Source: Zygnema circumcarinatum (taxonomy: Eukaryota > Streptophyta > Zygnematophyceae > Zygnematales > Zygnemataceae). From it: 27,500 nucleotides of DNA. The notes beneath the pieces were generated by a model. The model was not told where the DNA came from. It was given only the letters and a program-made list of their open reading frames with translations, and did no database searches. Numbering within the stretch: the first letter of the stretch is position 1; every line of letters begins with the position of its first letter. Positions 19,501-27,500 of the stretch are shown here, piece after piece. The translations under genes were made by a program, and so were the position numbers. The stretch spans positions 2,251,430 through 2,278,929 of the forward strand of contig CM074813.1 in NCBI GenBank assembly GCA_037447605.1, in the 5' to 3' direction.

Positions 19501-22500
19501 GCAGATGGAATGTAAACATAAAGCAGCTAATCAGTTCAATCATCAAACCACACACACACCTTCACACATTTTCCAAACATCTTTTCGACGTTTCAAAATG
19601 ACGAACCGTTCCTTCCGTTGGAGGGAGACTCACTATGAGCTCTTTGCCCCCGATTCACAGGACCTTAAAGTGGCGGCGTATGTGGCAGCAGACAGCATGA
19701 TGCTGACAGATGCGCCTCTGCTATATCCTCCTGGCCAGGTTTGACCTGACTCAGTAACGTGTTTTATATGACGAGAAGGGAAGAAGGGGGAAGGGAAGTT
19801 TGATTTTCTAGCAGTGGTTTGTTGGGTAAAGTTAGGCTCTTCGTGTTCTCAAGTATTTGCATGGTGGTGTCGTGCAGCTTGCCTTGGCATCTCTTTCTAT
19901 CGCTAACAATAGAATCAATAAACTTGACTTTAACAGGTAAGTCTGCCATCCATCTCTTTCTTAGAGAAGAGGAAGCTATGCAATGGGCTATTTGAATATT
20001 CGTTGTTTGTTCAACTGAATTTTGGCAGAGTCATAGACTGAATTTGCAGGGTCTTTCCAACACGAGTTCCTCTTTGGACTGCCACACAAAGAAGCTGTTC
20101 TTGTTCGATTTCCATGTGTACTTTCACTTTCACTGTGTTTGTTTAGCATTACGGAAACTTGCATATGTACCCTGTCCGATGCTATTATTGCTGCTTTCGT
20201 TTTCCAACTTCAGGTCGTGCGACTGAAATAATACGCAGTGACTTGAAGACCACGATTGGTGCAGATACTTGACGAGTCTAATCGCAAGGAAAGGAAGTGG
20301 CCATAGTCAAGAAGAGCTTTCGAATATTCTTCAGCAAATAATCCAACTGGTGAGATAAGCTCCATAGCTATTACTGTCCCCTACTCTTCCTACTCGTAGC
20401 ATGGCTTGTACTCATATGTTGGCCAGAGAGAGCCTCATGTAGCGAATGTCCGGATATTTATTCCCATATTGTAGAGAGTTGACTCACTCCCTGACCTTTG
20501 ATGTTCACGCTCTGACTCACTTCGGGTTGAGGAAATCGACTACTTTCGCAAATAAGCTGAAATATTTTCTCTACGTGCCTGTGAAACAGTGTGGGGGCAA
20601 ACCAGCAAGACCTCCATGTCTACTGTATGGAAAACAGCAATGGATGATGTAACTCACTCATTGCTCTTTTCCATGTACTTGGTGATAGTGATTTGAGGAG
20701 CTAAGTGTACAGGTCTTTACTGACTTTGGTCAAATCCTGCCGCATTCACGCTGTCTATTAACCGCCCTCCGTACAGCAGTTATGCTTGACGAAAACATTC
20801 GTACAACCGAACGGTTCATCTGACGCATGTTGTCAGCATGATTCTGCTGTACTTTCTGCCGTACGATTTGCGAAGAATCTTGAGGGCCCTTTCATACGAT
20901 TTCGATCTGTTACTGCACAAAGTGATTCCTTTCCTCGTGTCGCGCATCTCCCGAACCATCATCGCATCTCTCGCGAACTTTACATGATATGATTGAATGG
21001 GATTCACTTGACATTCGCATGTTAATGACGTCAGCGGTAGCAGATGAAGATAACGGAGGCGAATATGGCAATGATTGGAGGTGTGCTGGTTGACTGATCA
21101 TTAAGTACTGTGCGGATGGAGTCGAAGGTTGAATGTAGTCTTTTGTGTGGGTCATGTTCAACCCTGGAGAGGATTCATCTTCAAATTCTTACTGCGACGG
21201 TTTGCATCTCACCAAGGTGTCTATGCACGAAATTTTGACAGTCATAAGTTTTTGGATTATTATTATTGTTACATTATTATTATTATTGTTATAGTCCTAG
21301 TGAGAAAAGTTCGAAGCAGTTTTCCTTTACTGCTGTCGTAAACGTTTGTATTTGCGCTAGTGCAATGTCGAAACACAAGGTGTACGGCCCAGTAATGGAA
21401 AGAGCATCTAAGGTTATTAGAGTAGTGGTTCTATCAGCTGGTTGGGCTTCCATTGTGCGATTTGGGAGTTTCCTCAAATCGTTAATGTAGTGCATTCCTT
21501 TTGTTGTAAAATGTTGATCGATACGTCACTTTGGTACACACCTTTTGGTTTTGGCTCGACTATGAATATCTCAAGGTTGAATGCAGTTAGAAAGTACTAT
21601 TCAACCTTTGGAGGCAGTAACTTCCCATTGGTATTATAAAACTAAGCCAGTGTCTCCTTTTTTTGGCAGGCCACGGCAGTCATTCTCTTCTGTAATTAGA
21701 GTTCCCACTGAAAGATAGCATACGATATGCATTGATATATTTTATATGAGAGTTGTTAGACAATAGTCTATGTTTACAGAATTTGTTTGACTTTTTCTTA
21801 AAATCAGACAATCTCCCGCTTACAGAAATCACCATCGGTGTGGTTGTCTGAATAGGGATCTTGTGCACGTGGTGCATATGGGGGGTGCAGAATATATTTC
21901 TTAAGAGAGTCTGAAATTGTTTGGTGGATTGCGCCAACAAGATTTTGTAAAGGTATGAAGTTCAGAAGCACAGACAATCAAAAAAAAAATTGAAAAAGAA
22001 AAGGACAATGAAGAAACATGTGAAGTCTGAAGTCTGGATAAGTATTTGTAGCTTTCCTTTTCTGTTTTTGCAAACTACTTTCTGTAGCCACCTTTGTAGG
22101 ATACCGTAATCTATTTAGTGACTGTTGAAAAAACACGGACGATATCACTGACAGTATGGTAGCCCTACAACTATGATATGGACAAAATTTGGGAAGCAGG
22201 GAACTTGATGAAGGCATTAGTCAGGTCCGGGTGCTTAGTTTTGTGAAGCTACCATAGCGCCATTTGCACAACACTGATATTCTCTGTAAGGTAGTAAAGT
22301 ATTTGCAAGGTTGTATTTTCACTATGAAGGTCTTTAGTACATTTTTGTTGTGTTCAGATTCGTGGCATGGTAAAGGTTTGCCTGGCTGAAGACTGTTGCG
22401 ATCTAAACGTAACAAAAAGGATGTGAATTATATTTACTTCCAGACTAGCTTTGAAGAGTTCAGAGTTGATTGAAAGAGTCAGGTTTGCAGCTATAAGTAA

Positions 22501-23491
22501 TCAGCGATGACTATTGGCCTCTGTTTGAGAATGCTTCCCTTCTATTTGGGAATGTCGTTTTTTCACATTATCCTTGAGAAAATGAGCTTGCAACTTTCGA
22601 AATGTGCAGCATAGTGTAATGAACGCTTTTGAGTCGATGACAGAGCGTATCTGCCATTGTGCCCTTCTGTAAAGCTTTTGGTGAATGCGGAGCTGCGAGT
22701 TTCCACGAGTTCAGGATCTCGCGTGTGAAACAGTTCAGAGCGGAAGTTTATTTTGACGACTCTGATACCCTAAAACGAGCAAATTGATCTGACTGTCTCG
22801 TTCATGTCTTTGTAGCTATACTCTGAGTCGTAGAACAGGATCAGTTTATTGTTACGCCTTATCGTTCTACGATGAGCCTTGTGATGAGGGAATTCGACTT
22901 GATCTGCATGTGGGCCTATGTTGAGTTTGAAGTTGGGGAAAACTTGTTTTTAAAACATTCATCCCTCAAGGACTATCAGGCCTTCTTGGAAACTCGTGTC
23001 TAGATTCCTTAGACGAGTTTTACTCTGCGCGGTGCAGGTGGAAAGCAGTTGCCTTTCAGCAGTTGAAAGTGAAGTGAAGAGAATCGATCGCCAGCTCAAA
23101 TATTGCCGAAATCCGGGGTTGCTTCAAGACGAGTATGCACCAACTGCTCACTAATGTGCTGGCTATGGCTTCGAGCAAAAGGGCAGAGAGTAGTCTAAGC
23201 AGCACACAATGTGATTGTTGCAGTTGGTAAGCCTGTGACGTAAGCTTAAGGAAATTTGGATTCAGAAGAGGTTAACTTCCTTCGTTGGGCCCTGATCTCC
23301 ATAAAATTCTCCAGTTATTTGGACTTTTTATTATTTTTAGGACTCTTGTTGATGTCAATGTGGCCTTCAATCACATGAAGTGTGTGTGAGTGGATTTCAG
23401 GCAAAGAAAACGAGAGAGAAAGGAGAAGGCGAAGTTGAAGCGTGCCTCCCATGATTCGAAGCCGTCCGCTCCTCTCTCTTCCCCTCTGTGA
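16584..23491 (+). CDS. CYCH1: Cyclin H, CDK-activating kinase / TFIIH subunit
   Basis: Cyclin H partners the CDK7-type kinase (CDKD in plants) and MAT1 in the CDK-activating kinase of TFIIH. That complex phosphorylates cell-cycle CDKs and the RNA polymerase II CTD. Coding exons are 16584-16643, 17002-17052, 17728-17791, 18112-18257, 18579-18652, 18968-19088, 19194-19262, 19437-19481, 19661-19738, 19878-19936, 20265-20349, 23038-23132 and 23401-23491 (1,038 nt, 345 aa; Arabidopsis homologue about 336). The N-terminus [15 protein letters not shown] is the family signature. The first cyclin fold has [18 protein letters not shown] (about 105-122) and [12 protein letters not shown] (133-144, KxEE). 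The second has [18 protein letters not shown] (224-241). The C-terminal tail is Lys/Arg-rich. Intron 4 is GC-AG and intron 11 is 2,688 nt. Exon 8 could extend in frame to 19511, but the shorter form fits the family spacing better. Confidence 0.94.
18258..18578 (+). other. GC-AG intron in cyclin H
   Basis: The donor is CAG|GCAAGT, the usual strong consensus for the rare GC-AG class, and the acceptor is attcag. Splicing here joins KIQ to [15 protein letters not shown] with no gap relative to cyclin H of other plants. Using the next GT (18269-18270) would insert residues and break the phase. Confidence 0.8.
18286..18309 (+). repeat. Poly(T) run of 24
   Basis: Twenty-four consecutive T residues occur near the 5' end of the GC-AG intron of cyclin H. 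No flanking duplication marking it as a retroelement tail was found. Its length may vary between individuals or be a sequencing artefact. Confidence 0.85.
20350..23037 (+). other. 2.7-kb intron 11 of cyclin H
   Basis: This intron is far larger than the others in the window. It is bounded by CTG|gtgaga and gtgcag|GTG and keeps phase 0. It is A/T-rich, with an (ATT)n microsatellite at 21256-21292 and short A/T homopolymers. I found no long open frame, no terminal inverted repeats, no tRNA and no convincing box C/D pair, so its size is unexplained. An old degraded insertion is possible. Confidence 0.7.
21256..21292 (+). repeat. (ATT)n microsatellite
   Basis: Two blocks of ATT repeats are interrupted by GTTAC inside cyclin H intron 11. 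This is a simple-sequence repeat with no other feature. Confidence 0.85.
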
Positions 23492-24780
23492 GTGGCCCTT
23501 CCGCCAATGCCGCGCTGAACTTTTAGTTTCTCTGATAACACAATTGTTCTTCTACTTCTGTAGCTTTTATGTATGGCCCTCGCAGGGGCTGTTTCTTCGC
23601 AGTTCACGTCCAAAAGCTCTAATTGAGCATACTGAGAGTGTGCTGATATCCCATGTGTTGCTGACACTCACTGTTGGAAAACCTGAAACTGGGCTAGATG
23701 GAGATTTGTCTGCCCTAGTTCACATAGATATCTAGAAGCTTTGTCATCGTTCACAAGACGTTTATGTTTGCTTAGTCATCTGAAGTGTTTTTACTTTTTG
23801 ACGACTGAGTTTCAATGCATATGGTTGAGAGCTTCTGCACAGAACTATACATATGAAGGTAACGGGCGTGACCGGTTGAAGCGTTTCTGTGTCGCGGGAT
23901 GCAGGGACGACCGAGTAATTCAGGACAGCAAACGGAGAAAGAGTGCAGACGTAATCATGGGGTCATGACGGTGAAGGAGTTCGACGGCCTTTCTATGGGA
24001 CAGTTCAGGCCCTTCTCAGGACAAAGCACAAAAACCGCTCCCAGTTTGGAGTTGCTGCTTCCGATTAAACTACAACTGAACCCGTGTCACGGATCACCTT
24101 ATTCTCTCCTTCTCGAGGTACGACATTTTGCAGTGCCTGGAACTCTAGCCCTGTTTCGAAGTACTTCAGGAGAAAGGCAGGGTTGGTACTGCCCCACTCA
24201 GAAGTACGTCCTGAGGGGCTGCCTGTTTGTACAGGAAGGTAAAGGATAGGGATTGGCTAGTCTCAATGGAAAAGCCCCTCGGTTTTCTGTGACGATTTAC
24301 AATAAAAGTCCGGTACAGTTTGCATGTTTAATGGAATACTGCCTTCAATAAAATGTTGTGCACGAGAATTTGTCCCTTTTTTTACTCCCTTTTACTAGGA
24401 GAAAGATGCAGCCAAGATTGAACCTTACTTTATCAAGCAATGCCTTTAAGAGCCTAGGCGTAGCTTTTTGCTCCTAGCTGTTTTTAAATTCTCTTGTCCC
24501 TAGGTCCTTCGCGACCAGTTCCTCGTGGTTCCCCATTATGATGTTGTCCATGTACATTTGATGGCATCGCCATCGTGAGATCAATGCCACATCTCCCTTT
24601 AAGGCATTCATCCAATTTGATGTATTTTTTGAAAGCCCGGCACAGAATGACCTACAAATGGTCAGGAGATCGTGAAATGGACAAGTGTGGGGATGCGAGT
24701 ATCATCCAATTCACAGTTCAACACAAAATGGAACAGTCGTAACGCAACGTGAATGGGATGCTGTAAGTCACATAACATAA
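23492..24780. other. Convergent spacer between cyclin H and the methyltransferase
   Basis: This 1.3-kb region should contain the 3' UTRs of both neighbours. It holds a plus-strand 116-codon open frame (23899-24249, first in-frame ATG) that I do not recognise. It also holds two AATAAA signals (24301-24306 and 24347-24352) and, on the minus strand near 24490-24680, a short frame faintly like a reverse-transcriptase active site. No neighbour exon is missing, so no further coding sequence is required here. Confidence 0.55.
24301..24352 (+). terminator. Two plus-strand AATAAA poly(A) signals
   Basis: Perfect AATAAA hexamers occur at 24301-24306 and 24347-24352. They lie about 810-860 nt after the cyclin H stop, so they could end a long cyclin H 3' UTR or a separate short transcript. 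Plants use loose signals, so these are suggestive only. Confidence 0.35.
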
Positions 24781-27443
24781 CTAGATCGAACGGAGCTTTT
24801 TATTTTTTAGTATGTACAACAGGATGCCTCCTGCAACCGCAACATTCAAGGACTCAAACCCTCCGGGCATGGGAATGGTGATGCCTCGACACCTCCCCTT
24901 TGCCTCCTCTGATAGCCCCCTCCCTTCACTGCCAAGCACCAGGCAGAGCCTTTCTTCAGTACTGGCTGCAGTGAGAGTGCTCCTGCTCCCATTCGGCCCT
25001 GATTTCTCATATCGTGTGAAGGAGCTATCACATTCAGAAACTAGCTCCTCAATAGATTGGGCTTCCTCCGTGTCAGGATCGCCTGCATAGAGGGTGAGGC
25101 CCCTGACAGATGTGAGCTCCTCCAAATGGGACCATTCCCCCATGGCGATGGGAACACGGAACGTCGCCCCTCTGGCAGCTCGCAAAGCTTTCTCGTTGAA
25201 TGGGTCACAGCAACCGGGAAGCAGAAATACGCCGTCCTGCATTGAAGGCCAAACTGAAAGCCGTGAGAGAGGAAGGAGATAAAGGGAGGGGGGGGGAGAG
25301 GGGGAGGGGGCAGGGTGGAGAGATAGAGCAAGAGAAAGGAGGGGCAGGGGAAGGGAGAGAGCAAGAGGGAGGACGGGAGAGCAAGCACAAACGGAACTCA
25401 CAGCGATGGACTACTAGAACAAGATTACCCACAACCAAACAAAGACCTGTGAAGTACAGACAGCACATCGATGAACAAACCAGATTCACATGATTCTTTC
25501 ACCTTCACCGGGCTTGACGAATTACATTCTGATTTGAAGAAGTTTCTCCCTTGCCCATTCCCCCACTCCCTCCCCCTCCCAGCAAGGTTCAGACAAACGG
25601 TTGACTCACCCATGCGAAGGCAGCTGCTGTGCGAAGGAGAGTCCCAATATTCCCCGGATCCTGCATGTACAACCGCTGACTTCTTGAGTGCCTGACGATC
25701 AAAACTACAAAGATAGCCTCAATGCATCTCTATGTACTGCCCCGAAAGAACCTGCATCCGAAGAACCCTCTCCTTCGCGACAGGAGGCGCGGAAGGAGCA
25801 GAAAGATCTAAAAATTTCATCCTGCTACAATGCTTGCTCTCCTGCATTCAAAAGCCTTTGACTTTCAACATGGAAAAAGTAAAGAAATCTTGGCAGTCAG
25901 AGGATCCGCTGCATACCTGGATGCCGTCCAAGGCCAGGATACGGGTGCCTGTCGGACACCATAAACTTTGGTCTCCCTCCTTCATTGCTGCCACATCAGT
26001 GAAGGTGTCTGGCAGAGATAGCACTCCAGCAAGCGCCTCTCCCGAGCTTAGGGATTCAACTCCAGCAAGTTTAGCCATGACTGAAGGGGCTACCTTCACA
26101 ATCCGCTTAGCCAAACGCACCACAGAAATTGGAACATCTGTGCCCTGCAGAAGAAAGAGAATGCCGATGATGGGGTCTGAATTGTGCCCAGGGCGTTCCA
26201 TAAACCATTGGCAAATTTCCCTGCAGTGGGGGAACAAACAAGGAGTTGGGAGATGACCGTTGGCAGATCAGTTGCTAAGTCTTGTGGTCGTGAAATGTGA
26301 AGCGCACAATGCGACGTAAAGGCATTCATTGATCCAACCGTGGAGCCCTGCAAAACCGAAAGAAGAAACAGCCTTTGTCCATACATGTCATGATGCCAAT
26401 GCTACCTGTCAAGCCTTTCAAAGGGGCTGTGAAACGTTCAGCAATCTATAGTTTCGTCCGCCCAAAGGTAATATAATTGAAAGTTCAACTTGCAATGACT
26501 TTTGCGAGTATTCAGGCAAAGAAAAATCTCTGTAGAGATTTTATTCTGGTTTATTATTGCAAAAAAAAGGGGGGGGCGGGGGAACTTTCTCGTAAGCGAG
26601 AAAATTGGCCAATGTACTTGACCCTTATGTGGATATTTTTTCCTTCAGCATCAGCCTATCTTGGATTGTTTTAGAGTGATGCCTATACCTCCATTCCAGA
26701 ACGATCGGCATTATGTTGCGGAACGAGCGGCTCCAGCCCCATGCAGATATTGGCCCAATTCCCCAAATGCAATGTTCTACACTACACTACTACAAGTCCT
26801 ACTACTGCACAACAAACCAAACCTAAAAGCCGAACACCAAACTTTTTCAGCATCGACAATGGCGAAGAACAATTCCACCTCAAAAAAAAAAAAAGTTGAT
26901 TTCCAATTCCTTCGCCTGTCCGAGTTTGGGATAATTAAAAGTTCTAATTTATTTTGAACTCCAATCTCTAAGGGCTTCAACGATTAAGTATCAAACATCT
27001 GGAGCCGGACTGTGTGTCCAAACTCCAGGTTCCTCCTAGCAGCTTAACTTAAGGAGAATATAAATAATTAGCAAATAGAAGACATCGAAACAATAGAGCA
27101 CGCACCTGAGAGGCGTCTCTCCCACCACAAGGAGGGACTTGGCCTGCTTTCGATAGTTTCCTTCCCGGCGAAGCCTCACACAATGCTTCACAAAGGGGTT
27201 GTTAGGGCTGTTTATGGAGTCAATGTGCGCTGGAATATATGGCAGAGAGGAGGATGGGCAGGAAAGCGGAGAAAGGCGCGGCTCCTTGGATTCCATTGCA
27301 GCTCCGCGGAAGACCGCCAAGGAGGGAGAGGAAACCCTAATACGGAGGGAAAAGGGAGAGGAAGAGGCCGAGGGGGGAGAGAGCGGGAGGGCGGGCGAGC
27401 GAAGCAGAGCGCCGGGTGGCAACTCGCACAGGAGGAAGGCCAT
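24781..27443 (-). CDS. SpoU (TrmH) family tRNA/rRNA 2'-O-methyltransferase
   Basis: This is a SPOUT-class enzyme that transfers a methyl group from S-adenosylmethionine to a ribose 2'-OH in rRNA or tRNA. The exact target is not predictable here. Minus-strand exons are 27443-27106, 26220-25917, 25660-25610 and 25236-24781. All introns are GT-AG and phases agree (1,149 nt, 382 aa). Residues about 1-49 are rich in Ser, Pro, Leu and Arg with a single acidic residue, like a plastid or mitochondrial transit peptide. An L30e-like substrate-binding domain follows (INSPNNPFVKHCVRLRRE, LLVVGETPLREIC). The three SpoU motifs are intact: DPGNIGTLLRT (215-225), LVLGSEGRGL (about 330-339) and IPMPGGFESLNVAVAGG (about 350-366). 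These form the knotted cofactor-binding site. Met50 at 27296 is an alternative start giving a form without the leader. Plant homologues exist as single-copy SpoU proteins, and human MRM3 is a distant relative. Confidence 0.92.
25272..25386. repeat. Purine tract in methyltransferase intron 3
   Basis: This is about 115 nt of G/A-rich sequence on the plus strand. Read in the gene's direction it is a C/T-rich run just before the acceptor of the last exon. It probably includes an unusually long polypyrimidine tract. Confidence 0.65.
26221..27105 (-). other. Intron 1 of the methyltransferase (885 nt)
   Basis: It is bounded by AG|gtgcgt at 27105 and cactgcag at 26221, phase 2. It contains an A8/G-rich run (about 26561-26582), a run of 13 A (26882-26894) and a CTA-repeat-like patch near 26777. 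No gene or structured RNA is evident. Confidence 0.7.
27332..27340 (-). promoter_or_regulatory. Telo-box inside methyltransferase exon 1
   Basis: A perfect AAACCCTAA (TTAGGGTTT in the gene's direction) lies 36 nt upstream of the Met50 codon, within the transit-peptide coding part. Telo-boxes in plants usually sit close to transcription starts, so a second, shorter transcript beginning near here is conceivable. Confidence 0.4.
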
Positions 27444-27500
27444 GGCAGCCCTGCGCCGCGCGGCGGAGGGCGAGTGCTGGAGGGAGGGAGGCGAGGGAGG
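27444..27500 (-). promoter_or_regulatory. Leader/upstream of the methyltransferase, cut by window end
   Basis: Only 57 nt of G/C- and purine-rich upstream sequence are available. No promoter motif can be assigned. Confidence 0.4.

Noticed and set aside
22880-22990. GTGATGA box C-like sequence in cyclin H intron 11
   Set aside because: No CTGA box D within about 100 nt downstream.
26096-26386. Open frame with GSTVGSMNAF as an extra methyltransferase exon
   Set aside because: It is out of phase with exon 1. The acceptor at 26221 instead yields REICQW, the expected family sequence.
27442-27500. Plus-strand ATG frame at the window end, overlapping the methyltransferase start
   Set aside because: The ATG arises from the palindrome CCATGG. 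Only 19 codons are visible, all G/C- and purine-rich, and nothing supports a gene.
1-27500. tRNA genes, rRNA, CRISPR arrays, insertion sequences, bacterial operons
   Set aside because: No cloverleaf with B-box, spaced direct repeats, transposase or Shine-Dalgarno-linked gene series was seen. The sequence is plainly eukaryotic.

Overview
This is nuclear DNA of a plant or close streptophyte relative. The genes are split by GT-AG introns of about 90-900 nt (one of 2.7 kb), and the proteins follow plant versions of conserved eukaryotic families. Upstream regions carry plant-type G-boxes, CCAAT boxes and telo-boxes. Base composition and intron sizes suggest a non-flowering lineage (bryophyte, lycophyte or charophyte-like), but the sequence alone does not identify the species. 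Nothing is bacterial: there are no operons, CRISPR arrays or intact mobile elements.

Layout. 1-1045: upstream region and leader of the first gene, with a duplicated G-box/CCAAT module, palindromes, a GA tract, telo-boxes and short upstream ORFs. 1046-13159 (+): MED12, the large subunit of the Mediator CDK8 kinase module, complete in 14 coding exons (model 2,670 aa). 13160-14671: convergent intergenic spacer. 14672-15949 (-): RRP1/Nop52 nucleolar rRNA-processing protein, 425 aa in one exon. 15950-16583: a 634-bp divergent promoter shared by RRP1 and the next gene. 16584-23491 (+): cyclin H (TFIIH/CDK-activating kinase), 345 aa in 13 exons, including a GC-AG intron and a 2.7-kb intron. 23492-24780: convergent spacer with poly(A) signals and a possible decayed retroelement scrap. 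24781-27443 (-): SpoU (TrmH) family RNA 2'-O-ribose methyltransferase with an organelle-type N-terminus, 382 aa in 4 exons. 27444-27500: its leader, cut by the window edge.

Themes. Two genes act on RNA polymerase II through kinases (MED12 with CDK8/cyclin C; cyclin H with CDK7-type CDKD). Two act on ribosomal or other structural RNA (RRP1, SpoU methyltransferase). This is a housekeeping neighbourhood, and I do not see a new multi-gene system. The most useful observations are the near-complete exon models, the conserved CDK8-activation segment in MED12, the duplicated cis-module, the GC-AG intron, the PP1-docking-like motif in RRP1, and the alternative start with a telo-box in the methyltransferase. 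Exon boundaries were set by splice consensus, reading phase and remembered family sequences. No alignment or RNA data were available.
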